Assembly: GCF_024498195.1 (NCBI RefSeq)
Contig: NZ_CP101824.1
Coordinates: 3,720,001 to 3,784,000, forward strand
Source: Halovivax cerinus
GTDB taxonomy: Archaea; Halobacteriota; Halobacteria; Halobacteriales; Natrialbaceae
DNA length: 64,000 nt
Reading direction: 5' to 3'
Position numbers and translations under genes: made by a program
Notes under the pieces: generated by a model
Told to the model about the DNA's origin: nothing
What the model saw: the letters and a program-made list of their open reading frames with translations, nothing else
Database searches by the model: none
Shown: piece by piece, positions 47,308-56,244 of the stretch
Layout: the number at the start of each line of letters is the position of its first letter
Position numbering within the stretch: position 1 is the stretch's first letter

Positions 47308-48273
47308 TTACGACTCCAGGTGGGTGTCGAGGACGGACGCATCAGCTCGTAACCAGAGTCGCAGGGAGTCGTCCTCGGCGACCAGCTCGACGACCGCCCC
47401 TGCCCCCTCAGGCGGGTCGACCGCCGGTACGCCCGGACCGATCTCGGCAGCTGATGGCGACGGTGAATCCAGCGAACCGTCGGAGACGGGTATCCGCCAG
47501 CTGGTGACGCGCTCCAGTGACGTCCCGAGGTACGGCAGTCCGGACTGATCGTCACCGAGTTCGTGTCGGAACGCCACTGTTGCAGGATGATCGACGACGT
47601 AGACGGTCGCGGGCCAGGCGAAGTGAAACCCACAGTCGGTACAGTCGACGCCGACGAACGCCTCACTGCGTTCGAGATCGTCGAGGTCGCGGTTCGGGTA
47701 CGACGGCGGCTCGTCCAGGAGTGACGACACGGTCCGGCCGCGACAGTGCGGACAGAGTCCGGCTTTCGCGTCGTGGAGTTGCGACCGAACGGATCGACCG
47801 GCTACCTCGACGACCTCGTCGATCGGGCGGTCACGAACGGGCCGTTTCGACAGGATCGTCCCGACGAGGTCGTCGTGCGTCGGACACCTGAGTCGGACGT
47901 ACCCGTGTTCGTATATCGCGACGAGGGTCTCCTCACACCGCGGACAGACGTGCGACGTACTCTCTCTCCGCGTCACGGTGGCCGGGTCGTAGGCGCCCGA
48001 GAGAACGCGTCCAACGAGGGACAGTCCTTCGTTGGTGAGTACGTACTCGTCGTCGATCTTGTGGACGAACCGGTCGGTGAGCTTCGACAGGTGGTAGTTG
48101 AATAGACCAGCATCCCGTACGCCGATTGCCTTGCGAAGGTCCGCGAACCCGAGGCCGACCGGCCGCCAGGTGTCGCGACGGTGTTTCGCGAGTTCAGAGA
48201 CGATCTGCCACCGGGTGGGATCGGCGAGCACGTCGAACGCGTCGACCCCATCAGGCGACTCCATAGGACACAT
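47308..48273 (-). CDS. HTH transcriptional regulator with zinc-ribbon domains
   Basis: A 321-residue regulator typical of haloarchaea. Residues ~10-85 are an ArsR-like winged HTH (DAFDVLADPTRWQIVSELA; GLFNYHLSKLTDRFV). Two zinc-binding clusters follow: CPRCEETL...RLRCPTHD (~105-130) and CPHCRG...CTDCGFHFAWP (~165-210). It is divergently transcribed from the ABC exporter and the gap contains a strong inverted repeat, suggesting it controls itself and the exporter. Start may be ATG 48273 or 48264; the longer frame has poor composition. Confidence 0.85.
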   Translation of the reverse strand: MCPMESPDGVDAFDVLADPTRWQIVSELAKHRRDTWRPVGLGFADLRKAIGVRDAGLFNYHLSKLTDRFVHKIDDEYVLTNEGLSLVGRVLSGAYDPATVTRRESTSHVCPRCEETLVAIYEHGYVRLRCPTHDDLVGTILSKRPVRDRPIDEVVEVAGRSVRSQLHDAKAGLCPHCRGRTVSSLLDEPPSYPNRDLDDLERSEAFVGVDCTDCGFHFAWPATVYVVDHPATVAFRHELGDDQSGLPYLGTSLERVTSWRIPVSDGSLDSPSPSAAEIGPGVPAVDPPEGAGAVVELVAEDDSLRLWLRADASVLDTHLES

Positions 48274-48320
48274 TTCAGAGAGGGGCCCATGACGGTTTCG
48301 ACCGGGCCCACCTGTCACAT

Positions 48321-48355
48321 AGATAACCGAACGGCCGTTCAGGGAAGGGTTATCT
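48321..48355. promoter_or_regulatory. Operator-like inverted repeat between regulator and ABC exporter
   Basis: Perfect 8-base arms AGATAACC (48321-48328) and GGTTATCT (48348-48355) enclose a separate perfect 12-base palindrome, GAACGGCCGTTC (48329-48340). The right arm overlaps the position of the exporter's TATA box (about 27-33 bases before ATG 48381), and the left arm faces the regulator gene. Binding there would block both transcripts. Confidence 0.7.
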
Positions 48356-48380
48356 GTCAACCGGGGGTAGGGTGGATCGA

Positions 48381-49505
48381 ATGACCGAATCAGTGAAATT
48401 CGGGGGTGACACGGACCCGCCCACGGGCGGTCCACGCGACGCGCCGTCGGCGGAGCCGAGCGACGAGCAGTCCGACGAACGGCGCGGTCCGATCGATGAC
48501 GAAGTAAACTCGGCGACCGACGCTGAGACCGAACACGAATCAGCGCAGGCGAACACCATCGTCGAGGCCCGGAACCTCACCAAGACGTACGGGAGCGGCG
48601 CGGACGCGGTGACGGCAGTCGACGGGGTCGACCTCGACGTCGAGCCCGGGACCGCCGTCGGGGTGCTCGGACCGAACGGCGCGGGCAAGACCACGACGAT
48701 CAAACTCCTACTGGGACTGGTCCTGCCGGACTCTGGTGAGGCACTGATCGACGGCGTGAACGTCCTCGACTCCCCCAGGAGAGGGTATCGCGCTGTCGCG
48801 GCAATGCTCGAGGGTGCGAGGAACGTCTACTGGCGACTCACGGTGCGAGAGAACGTCCGGTACTTCGCTCGGCTCGGCGACCGGCCGGCCGACACGGACC
48901 GCATCGACGCGCTAATCGAGCAGGTCGGCCTGTCCGATAAGGCCGACACGACGGTCAACGAGCTCTCTCGCGGGATGAAGCAGAAGGCGTCGCTGGCCTG
49001 CACGCTCGTCCGCGACACCCCGGTCGTCTTTCTCGACGAGCCCACCCTCGGCCTGGACGTCGAGAGTTCGCTCGAACTGCGCCGGGAGCTTCGGACGCTC
49101 GTCGACGAGGAAGAGCGGACGGTGATCCTCTCGAGTCACGACATGGACGTCATCGAGGCCGTCTGCGATCGGGTCGTGATCATGAACGACGGACGGGTCG
49201 TGGCCGACGATCCGATCGACGAGCTCCTCTCGGTGTTTCGCACACAAGCGTACCGGGTCCGCCTCGACGGGACGCTCTCGGTCGAGACGAAAACCGCGCT
49301 CGAATCCGACGTCGGCGCGACCGACTGGGTCGAAGGAGGCGCAACGACGCGATTCGACGCACGTACCGTTCGCGGCGAGCAATTCCACGACTTGCTCGCG
49401 ACGATTCGTGACTCGCGGGCGACGTTTCGGTCGGTCGATCTGTTAGAACCCGATCTCGAGGAGATCTTTCTCGAAATTACCGATGGCGGTGGTGAGGATC
49501 GATGA
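48381..49505 (+). CDS. ABC-2 exporter ATP-binding protein
   Basis: A 374-residue ATPase with a ~60-residue acidic N-terminal extension. Walker A is GPNGAGKTTTIKLLLGL, signature LSRGMKQKASLACTL, Walker B VVFLDEPTLGLDVE and the switch His is in SSHDMDVIE. The DrrA/CcmA-like type normally exports drugs, lipids or polysaccharides. ATG 48381 is taken over a GTG nine bases earlier. It overlaps the permease gene by four bases. Cargo is unknown. Confidence 0.9.
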   Translation: MTESVKFGGDTDPPTGGPRDAPSAEPSDEQSDERRGPIDDEVNSATDAETEHESAQANTIVEARNLTKTYGSGADAVTAVDGVDLDVEPGTAVGVLGPNGAGKTTTIKLLLGLVLPDSGEALIDGVNVLDSPRRGYRAVAAMLEGARNVYWRLTVRENVRYFARLGDRPADTDRIDALIEQVGLSDKADTTVNELSRGMKQKASLACTLVRDTPVVFLDEPTLGLDVESSLELRRELRTLVDEEERTVILSSHDMDVIEAVCDRVVIMNDGRVVADDPIDELLSVFRTQAYRVRLDGTLSVETKTALESDVGATDWVEGGATTRFDARTVRGEQFHDLLATIRDSRATFRSVDLLEPDLEEIFLEITDGGGEDR

Positions 49506-50371
49506 GTGATGAGCCGATGAGTAGTGAGCCGATGCGAGGAGCGTCGACCGGTGAGAGGAGCCGACCCGTCCGCGGGACGAACGGCCGTTCGCGTGTCCGC
49601 TCCCTCCGGCGTCTCCTCGCGGCCGTCGTCGAGAAACAGGTGGCCCTCCTCACACGCTACTGGATCAACACCGTGACGATGCTCGTCACCACGTACGTCT
49701 TCTTCGCGCTCATCTTCTACGGCGGGCAGGCCGTGGCCGGACCGGCGATCGAGGACTCGCTCGACGGCATCGTCGTCGGCTTCTTCCTCTTTACGGCGAC
49801 GCTCGCGGCGTTCTTCGGAACGGCCCAGAACGTCCAGCGCGAGGCACAGTGGGGGACGCTCGAACAACTGTTCATGTCCCCACACGGCATCGGACGCGTG
49901 ATGGCGGTCAAGTCCGTCTGGAACGTGGGCTTCAGCATCGTCGTGGCGCTCGCGCTGCTGGTCGTCATGCTGGTGACGACCGGGCGAGACCTGACAGTGG
50001 ACGTCGTGACCGTCTCGGTCGTGACGACGCTGGCCGTCAGCTCGGTCCTCGGTATCGGCTTCGTCTTCGCCGGCCTCTCACTGCTCTACAAGCGCATCGA
50101 GAACGTCCAGCAGCTGATGCAATTCGCCTTCATCGGCCTCATCGCCGCCCCGGTCGCCGACCTGCCGTGGGTGGTCGGTCTCCTTCCCCTCTCGACGGGG
50201 AGCGGGATGTTGCAGACGGCCATGGGCGACGGCCGGACCCTGCTGGCGTTCTCGACCGGTGACCTCGCGATGCTCGTCGGTACGGGGATCGCGTACCCGC
50301 TCCTGGGCTACCTCGTCTTCCGGTTGTGCGTGCGCCGAGCGCGTCGACTCGGCGTGATGGGCCACTACTGA
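49502..50371 (+). CDS. ABC-2 type permease
   Basis: A 289-residue membrane protein with six predicted helices, partner of the preceding ATPase. The ~40-residue N-terminus is basic and serine-rich; helices include NTVTMLVTTYVFFALIFYGG, GIVVGFFLFTATLAAFFGTA and FSIVVALALLVVMLVTTG. The block FGTAQNVQREAQWGTLEQLFMSP is the ABC-2 signature region. Starts in an ATGA overlap and ends the small operon. Confidence 0.88.
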   Translation: MSDEPMSSEPMRGASTGERSRPVRGTNGRSRVRSLRRLLAAVVEKQVALLTRYWINTVTMLVTTYVFFALIFYGGQAVAGPAIEDSLDGIVVGFFLFTATLAAFFGTAQNVQREAQWGTLEQLFMSPHGIGRVMAVKSVWNVGFSIVVALALLVVMLVTTGRDLTVDVVTVSVVTTLAVSSVLGIGFVFAGLSLLYKRIENVQQLMQFAFIGLIAAPVADLPWVVGLLPLSTGSGMLQTAMGDGRTLLAFSTGDLAMLVGTGIAYPLLGYLVFRLCVRRARRLGVMGHY

Positions 50372-50449
50372 TCGTAGTTTCCGGCCGAACCCGGCGGATA
50401 CCAACGCCGTTCCCGAAGGCTAATGATCACTCCTGTGCAACCTCGACGC

Positions 50450-52153
50450 ATGTACGACGAGGAGGAGCTCTCGGAGATACGGGAGGCCGAGTCCCGGTGG
50501 GAATCCGAGACGCTAGAGCCCGTGCTCGATCGATTTGGCGAGCGAAAGGATCGCTTCGCGTCGGTCTCGAACCTCGAGGTCGATCGGCTCTACACGCCCG
50601 ACGACGTGGCCGATATCGACTTCGACGACGACCTCGGCTTTCCCGGCGAGGAGCCCTACACGCGCGGACCGTACCCGACGATGTACCGCGGGCGCACGTG
50701 GACGATGCGCCAGTTCGCCGGTTTCGGTACCGCAGAGGAGACCAACGAGCGCTTTCACTACCTGATCGAGCAAGGCCAGACCGGCCTCTCGACGGCGTTC
50801 GACATGCCGTCGCTGATGGGGATCGACTCCGACCACCGGATGAGCCAGGGCGAGGTCGGCAAGGAGGGCGTCGCGGTCGACACCCTGCGTGACATGGAGA
50901 TCCTCTTCGACGGGATCGACCTGGACGAGGTCTCCACGAGCTTTACGATCAACCCCTCCGCACCGGTCATCTACGCGATGTACGTCGCGCTGGCGGACCA
51001 GCAGGGCGTCCCGCGCGAGGAGATCCGTGGCACCCTCCAGAACGACATGTTCAAGGAGTTCATCGCCCAGAAGGAGTGGAAGATCCCCCCGGAACCCTCG
51101 CTCTCTCTCGTCACCGACGTCGTCGAGTTCAGCGCCCAGGAGACGCCGAAGTTCCACCCGATCTCCGTCTCGGGCTATCACATCCGCGAGGCCGGCTCGA
51201 CGGCGGTGCAGGAACTGGCCTTCACGTTGGCAGACGGCTTCGGATACGTCGAGGACGCGATGGATCGCGGGCTCGACGTCGACGACTTCGCGCCGCGACT
51301 CTCCTTCTTCTTCAACTGTCACAACTCCTTCTTCGAGGAGGTCGCGAAGTTCCGGGCCGCCCGGCGCATCTACGCCCGCGTGATGGACGAGTGGTACGAT
51401 GCCGAGAAAGCGGAGTCGAAGCGCCTGAAGTTCCACACCCAGACCGCGGGCCAGTCGCTGACCGCCCAGCAGCCGCTCAACAACGTCGTCCGCGTGACGA
51501 TCCAGGCCCTGGCCGGCGTCATGGGCGGCACGCAGAGCCTTCACACCAACAGCTTCGACGAGGCGCTGGCCCTGCCGAGCGAGGACGCCGTCCGCGTCGC
51601 GCTGCGCACCCAGCAGATCATCGCCGAGGAGTCCGGCGTCGCCGACATCGTCGACCCGCTCGGCGGCTCCTTCGCCGTCGAGAGCCTCACGAACGAGGTC
51701 GAGGAAGACGCGATGGCCTACATCGAGGAGATCAAAGACCTCGGCGACGGGTCGGTTCGCGACGGCATCCTTCGGGGCATCGACGACGGCTACTTCCTCC
51801 GAGAGATCCAGGAATCCTCATACGAGTACCAGGAACGCGTCGAACGCGGCGAGGAGGTCGTGGTCGGTGTCAACGAGTACACCCTCGAAGAGGACACCAG
51901 TCCCGATCTCCTCCACGTCGACGAAGCGGCCACCTCGGAGCGCCAGCTCGGCCGCCTCGCCGAGGTCAAAGACGAACGCGACGACGACGCCGTCGAGGAG
52001 ACGCTCGACGAACTTTGCGACGCCGTCGACCGCGGCGAGAACACGCTGCCGTACATCGTCGACGCCGTGAAAGCCTACGCGACGATGGGCGAGATCATGC
52101 AGATCTTCGAGGACGTCCACGGCTCCTACACCGAACAGATCGGCCTGGCCTGA
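50450..52153 (+). CDS. Methylmalonyl-CoA mutase, large (catalytic) subunit
   Basis: A 567-residue catalytic subunit interconverting methylmalonyl-CoA and succinyl-CoA. Substrate-site motifs RGPYPTMYRGRTWTMRQFAG (about 63-82), GQTGLSTAFDMP and TQSLHTNSFDEALALPSE are present. It lacks the C-terminal B12-binding domain, which in archaea is a separate small subunit; that gene and the MeaB chaperone are not in this window. I take ATG 50450 (MYDEEELSEI); 27 bases upstream, in frame, is another ATG (50423). Confidence 0.93.
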   Translation: MYDEEELSEIREAESRWESETLEPVLDRFGERKDRFASVSNLEVDRLYTPDDVADIDFDDDLGFPGEEPYTRGPYPTMYRGRTWTMRQFAGFGTAEETNERFHYLIEQGQTGLSTAFDMPSLMGIDSDHRMSQGEVGKEGVAVDTLRDMEILFDGIDLDEVSTSFTINPSAPVIYAMYVALADQQGVPREEIRGTLQNDMFKEFIAQKEWKIPPEPSLSLVTDVVEFSAQETPKFHPISVSGYHIREAGSTAVQELAFTLADGFGYVEDAMDRGLDVDDFAPRLSFFFNCHNSFFEEVAKFRAARRIYARVMDEWYDAEKAESKRLKFHTQTAGQSLTAQQPLNNVVRVTIQALAGVMGGTQSLHTNSFDEALALPSEDAVRVALRTQQIIAEESGVADIVDPLGGSFAVESLTNEVEEDAMAYIEEIKDLGDGSVRDGILRGIDDGYFLREIQESSYEYQERVERGEEVVVGVNEYTLEEDTSPDLLHVDEAATSERQLGRLAEVKDERDDDAVEETLDELCDAVDRGENTLPYIVDAVKAYATMGEIMQIFEDVHGSYTEQIGLA

Positions 52154-52186
52154 ACGCTCGTTGGACGGCCACGAAACCGAACGCGC

Positions 52187-52963
52187 CTACTCGACGATCA
52201 CGACCTCGTCGCCGACGTGGAGTGGCTCACCACGGTCCGACTCGGGAACGCGCGTGATCGTCATCAGCGAATAGAAGTGGTCGAACGCGGTCTCGTCGAC
52301 CCAGTCGGGGACCGTCTCCCGGCGCTTTCGGACGAATCGCTCGCGAAAGTCCGGCGTCTCCTCACCGGTGTCCGGATCGCGCTGTGGAACGACGCACCGG
52401 CCACAGGGTTCGACGCCCTCGAACGTGACGCCGCCGATTTCGAACGTCGGTGCGTCGTCGCCGACGAATCGATCCTCCCAGAAGGGTTCGACGCCAGCGA
52501 TCTCGATATTGGCACGCATTCGTCGCCGGACGCTCTCGACGGTGAGTTCGTCGAACCAGTCGGCGACAGTCTCGATCGTGGCCGTCGCGAGGACGGACGG
52601 ACCGCTCGAGCGTCGGTCGACGTAGCCGGTCTCGGCGTCCCGTTCTATCGAGATCTCGCGGTCGAAGTACGCGCCGAACCACGCCGCGGCGTCGCGACGA
52701 CCGACCGCGTCGTCGAGGTCGACCGTCTCTCCCCGTCCGTCCGGACACTCGACCGTGAGTTCGTACGTGTCGGGGTCGAAGGCCGTCCGGAGGTCGTGGA
52801 CGGCGGGCGTCCGTTTCCCGTTTACGACCGCGCCATCGGTATCGTACAACGCGAACTCCCGGTCCGCCTCGAGTGTCCCGCCGGGAGTCACTCGTGACGA
52901 CTCGACGTCGATCCCGTCCAGGGCTTTCACCGGGTAGACGCGGACGCGTTCGAGGCGAGCCAT
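52187..52963 (-). CDS. MOSC domain protein
   Basis: A 258-residue protein with an N-terminal MOSC_N beta-barrel (ARLERVRVYPVKALDGIDVES, FALYDTDGAVVNGKR) and a C-terminal MOSC domain (RMRANIEIAGVEPFWEDRF). The conserved cysteine is in EPCGRCVVPQRDPDTGEE. MOSC proteins bind molybdenum cofactor and handle sulphur or N-hydroxylated compounds; this architecture resembles mARC/YcbX-type proteins. No molybdenum enzyme is adjacent. Convergent with the mutase. Confidence 0.9.
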   Translation of the reverse strand: MARLERVRVYPVKALDGIDVESSRVTPGGTLEADREFALYDTDGAVVNGKRTPAVHDLRTAFDPDTYELTVECPDGRGETVDLDDAVGRRDAAAWFGAYFDREISIERDAETGYVDRRSSGPSVLATATIETVADWFDELTVESVRRRMRANIEIAGVEPFWEDRFVGDDAPTFEIGGVTFEGVEPCGRCVVPQRDPDTGEETPDFRERFVRKRRETVPDWVDETAFDHFYSLMTITRVPESDRGEPLHVGDEVVIVE

Positions 52964-53047
52964 TACGGGACCATATTCGTGGGAGCGGGTAAATCGTTCG
53001 CGTTCGGACGAGAGGATCGGTCACGCGGGTAGCGGCGTCCAGACGAA

Positions 53048-53596
53048 TCACTCCGAGGGGACGTGTGCGATCAGTTCGACGCGCCGATCGGCGAGATCCT
53101 CGTCGTAGTGGTCGACGACCAGGTCGTCCACCGCCGTGCGCAACTCCCCGGGTTGGAAGCGATACCGAGCCCCCGGACCAGCCCTCGCGTCACGCGTGAC
53201 CAGGTGGTGCTCGTAACAGAGAACCCCGCCGGGAGCGAGCGCATTCCGGATCGCCTCCAGTCGCTGACGGGTGTCGAAGAAACTGATCGTCACCAGGTCG
53301 TACGCCGACGGTCGAAAACAGTAGTCGTCGACGTCGGCGAGGATCCAGTTAACCGAGACGCCGCGGTCGTCCGCACGACGCCGGGCGGGATCCAGCATGG
53401 CCCGGGAGATGTCGATCGCGTCGACCGTCCAGCCCCGCCTGGCGAGGAAGATCGCGTTGCGACCTCGACCTGTCGCGACGTCGAGCGCACGTCCCGGCGA
53501 CCGCCTCCGAGCGGCGTCTCTGAGGATGGGAGTCGGATCCCGCCACCCGTACTCCTCGGTGCGGCCAGTCCGGGATTCGTTCACGTCGTACGTCAC
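53048..53596 (-). CDS. Class I SAM-dependent methyltransferase
   Basis: A 182-residue methyltransferase. Motif I is ALDVATGRGRNAIFLARRGW (the SAM-binding glycine loop), the acidic residue contacting ribose is in VDAIDISRAML, and motif IV is YDLVTISFFD, followed by LAPGGVLCYEHH. It resembles the TehB/UbiE-like small-molecule group; substrate unknown. The start is GTG at 53596, four bases overlapping the stop of a small upstream frame. Confidence 0.85.
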   Translation of the reverse strand: MTYDVNESRTGRTEEYGWRDPTPILRDAARRRSPGRALDVATGRGRNAIFLARRGWTVDAIDISRAMLDPARRRADDRGVSVNWILADVDDYCFRPSAYDLVTISFFDTRQRLEAIRNALAPGGVLCYEHHLVTRDARAGPGARYRFQPGELRTAVDDLVVDHYDEDLADRRVELIAHVPSE

Positions 53597-53817
53597 GGTG
53601 ATCCTTCGATCGGTAGGACCCTATAGCCAGTGTCGAGCGCAGATACCTCCGGGGATACGCCGATCGGCTGAACCGACAGGACGCCGTCGAACGACGAGCC
53701 GATCAGGACACTTCCACCAGGTAAACAGACGGCACCACTTCGAGCGACTGAACCGTCCAGGACCACATCGGCTGGCGAGTCGGGCAGACGGTCCTGCAGA
53801 GAGCTACGATGGGCCAT
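53593..53817 (-). CDS. Possible small protein coupled to the methyltransferase
   Basis: A 74-residue frame (MAHRSSLQDRLPDS start; a GTG at 53835 would add six residues) ending in a GTGA overlap with the methyltransferase start. The composition is moderately acidic and not arginine-rich, unlike shadow frames nearby. The overlap is the main support. No recognised family; it could also be untranslated leader, as it lies divergent from the acs promoter only 100 bases away. Confidence 0.4.
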   Translation of the reverse strand: MAHRSSLQDRLPDSPADVVLDGSVARSGAVCLPGGSVLIGSSFDGVLSVQPIGVSPEVSALDTGYRVLPIEGSP

Positions 53818-53917
53818 CGGCGTGCCAACAGACACCGACGTGGCGACATCGACGCGGACCGGAATTCGATCGGAGGGAGAATGTTTATCCGGTCCGTTGG
53901 TGACGTGTTACGTGACC

Positions 53918-55894
53918 ATGAGTGACCAAGCGGAGGTCGAACTCGAGGCCAGACTCGAGGAACAGGAGTCCTTCGAGCCCCCGGCATCGTTCGTCGAGCA
54001 GGCCAACGTCCACGACGAGGGGATCCGCGAACGCTTCGACGAGGAGTGGCCGGAGTGCTGGACGGAGGCGGCGGACCTCCTGACCTGGGACGAGCCCTAC
54101 GAGGACGTACTCGACGAGAGTGACGCGCCCTTCTACGAGTGGTTCACCGGCGGACGACTCAACGCGTCGGCGAACTGCCTCGATCGCCACGTCGAAGACG
54201 GCCGGAAGAACCAGGCGGCGATCAAGTGGGAGGGCGAACTCGGCGAGACGCGTACGTACACCTACGGCGACCTCCTGAACGAGGTCGAGGCGTTCGCCGC
54301 GAGCCTCCGGGAGCTGGGCGTCGAGGAAGACGACGTCGTCACGCTCTATCTGCCGATGATCCCCGAGTTGCCGATCGCCATGCTGGCGTGTGCGCGCATC
54401 GGTGCGCCCCACTCGGTCGTCTTCGCGGGCTTCTCCGCGGACGCGCTGGCGACGCGGATGACCGCTGCCGAGAGCGAGTACCTCGTCACCTGCGACGGCT
54501 ACTACCGCCGCGGCGACGCACTGAACCACAAAGAGAAGGCCGACAAGGGCCTCCGCGGCGTCGAGGGCGACGTCGAGACGGTCGTCGTCGACCGACTCGG
54601 CGACGAACTCAACCACTTCCTCGGTCAGCACGCCCACGACTACGGCGACCTCGTCGACGAACACGAGGGCACCACCGTCGAACCGGTCTCGCGCGACGCC
54701 GAGGACATGCTCTTCCTGATGTACACCTCGGGCACCACCGGAGAACCCAAGGGCGTCAAGCACACGACAGGGGGCTACCTGGCCTACACCGCCTGGACGA
54801 GTCGGGCCGTTCTCGACGTCGAGCCCGAGGACACCTACTGGTGCGCCGCGGACATCGGCTGGATCACCGGCCACTCCTACATCGTCTACGGCCCACTCGC
54901 CCTGGGAACGACCACGATGATGTACGAGGGGACGCCCGACTACCCCGAGCGCGACCGGCTGTGGGAACTGATCGAGAAAAATCGCGTCGACATCTTCTAC
55001 ACCGCCCCGACCGCAATCCGCTCGTTCATGAAGTGGGGAACCGAGTATCCCGAGCGCTACGACCTCTCCTCGCTCCGGCTGCTCGGCACCGTCGGCGAGC
55101 CGATCAACCCGCGCGCCTGGAAGTGGTACTACAAACACATCGGCGGAGAGTCCTGCCCAATCGTCGACACGTGGTGGCAGACCGAAACCGGCGGCATGAT
55201 GGTCACGACGCTCCCCGGCGTCGACACCATGAAACCCGGCTCGGCTGGACCGCCACTTCCAGGCGTCGACGCGACTGTCGTCGACACCGGGGGCGAACCG
55301 GTCGAGGCCGGCGAAGCGGGCTACCTCACCGTCCAGAAACCCTGGCCGGGCATGCTCCGAACGCTCTACCGGAACGACGAGCGGTTCCTCGACGAGTACT
55401 GGCGCGAATACTCCGATCCCGACGCTGACGAGTGGGTCTACTTCCCCGAAGACGGCGCCAAACTCGACGAGGACGGCTACATCACGGTCCTCGGCCGGGT
55501 CGACGACGTGATCAACGTCTCCGGCCACCGGCTGGGTACGATGGAGATCGAGAGCGCCATCGTCGGCGTGAGCGGCGTCGCCGAGGCCGCCGTCGTCGGC
55601 GGGACGCACGACGTGAAGGGCGAGGCCGTCTACACCTACGTCATCCTCGAAGACGGACAGGACCCGACCGAGTCGATGCGCGAGCGCGTGATCGAGGGCG
55701 TCGAGGACGCCATCGGCCCGATCGCCAGGCCCGAGGAAGTGATCTTCACGCCCGAACTCCCCAAGACCCGCTCTGGAAAGATCATGCGTCGACTCTTAGA
55801 AGACATCGCCTCCGGCGCGGAACTCGGCGACACCTCGACCCTGCGCAATCCCGAGGTCGTCGAAGACATCCAGGCGCAGGTGACCGAGGACTAG
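53918..55894 (+). CDS. acs: Acetyl-CoA synthetase (AMP-forming acetate--CoA ligase)
   Basis: Makes acetyl-CoA from acetate, ATP and CoA. The 658-residue protein carries the adenylation motifs YTSGTTGEPKGVKHTTGG, CAADIGWITGHSYIVYGPL, DTWWQTETGG and the C-terminal KTRSGKIMRRLLEDI holding the catalytic lysine. ATG 53918 is preferred; GTTTATCC at 53883-53889 sits about 30 bases upstream as a TATA box. Lets the cell grow on acetate together with the nearby methylmalonyl and PEP steps. Confidence 0.95.
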   Translation: MSDQAEVELEARLEEQESFEPPASFVEQANVHDEGIRERFDEEWPECWTEAADLLTWDEPYEDVLDESDAPFYEWFTGGRLNASANCLDRHVEDGRKNQAAIKWEGELGETRTYTYGDLLNEVEAFAASLRELGVEEDDVVTLYLPMIPELPIAMLACARIGAPHSVVFAGFSADALATRMTAAESEYLVTCDGYYRRGDALNHKEKADKGLRGVEGDVETVVVDRLGDELNHFLGQHAHDYGDLVDEHEGTTVEPVSRDAEDMLFLMYTSGTTGEPKGVKHTTGGYLAYTAWTSRAVLDVEPEDTYWCAADIGWITGHSYIVYGPLALGTTTMMYEGTPDYPERDRLWELIEKNRVDIFYTAPTAIRSFMKWGTEYPERYDLSSLRLLGTVGEPINPRAWKWYYKHIGGESCPIVDTWWQTETGGMMVTTLPGVDTMKPGSAGPPLPGVDATVVDTGGEPVEAGEAGYLTVQKPWPGMLRTLYRNDERFLDEYWREYSDPDADEWVYFPEDGAKLDEDGYITVLGRVDDVINVSGHRLGTMEIESAIVGVSGVAEAAVVGGTHDVKGEAVYTYVILEDGQDPTESMRERVIEGVEDAIGPIARPEEVIFTPELPKTRSGKIMRRLLEDIASGAELGDTSTLRNPEVVEDIQAQVTED

Positions 55895-55918
55895 TCTACA
55901 GCACCGTCAGCGACGTAT

Positions 55919-56212
55919 TCACCGGCGCACAGTTCCTGCGTTCGGCCGCCGTGGCAAGACGTCGAACGCCGCCGCAACCAGTACGCCGCCGACGAGGACG
56001 GCGACGAGGCCTCCGAGGGCATTCGGGACCGCGTTCGTGGCGTCGAACCCGACGGCGAGAAACGCCCGGGCCCCCGCGCCGAGGAAGACGAACCCTATCG
56101 CGAGCAGCAACACGTCGTATATCGCGTCCGTGATCGCGTCTTTCGTCGCCGCGTAGACGACGGTGTACAGGTCGGCGGTCTCGTCACTCACGTCGAGGTC
56201 GTCGACACTCAT
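55919..56212 (-). CDS. Hypothetical two-helix membrane protein (97 aa)
   Basis: A 97-residue protein: acidic N-terminus (MSVDDLDVSDETADLYTVV), then two helices (YDVLLLAIGFVFLGAGARAF and LGGLVAVLVGGVLVAAAF) and a short basic end. Function unknown. It is convergent with acs, 24 bases away. A perfect 16-base palindrome overlaps its TATA region, so it is probably regulated. Confidence 0.7.
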   Translation of the reverse strand: MSVDDLDVSDETADLYTVVYAATKDAITDAIYDVLLLAIGFVFLGAGARAFLAVGFDATNAVPNALGGLVAVLVGGVLVAAAFDVLPRRPNAGTVRR

Positions 56213-56228
56213 TGCGAGTGTTGACGGT

Positions 56229-56244
56229 GTTGAAATATTTCAAC
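56229..56244. promoter_or_regulatory. Perfect palindrome over promoter of the 97-aa gene
   Basis: GTTGAAATATTTCAAC is a perfect 16-base palindrome, 17-32 bases before the ATG at 56212. Its AAATATTT centre is at the place expected for the TATA box of a leaderless transcript, so a protein bound here would compete with the basal machinery. Confidence 0.65.

Noticed and set aside
53885-55609. 574-codon minus-strand frame across acs
   Set aside because: Antisense to a complete acetyl-CoA synthetase; valine/aspartate-rich mirror sequence without family motifs.
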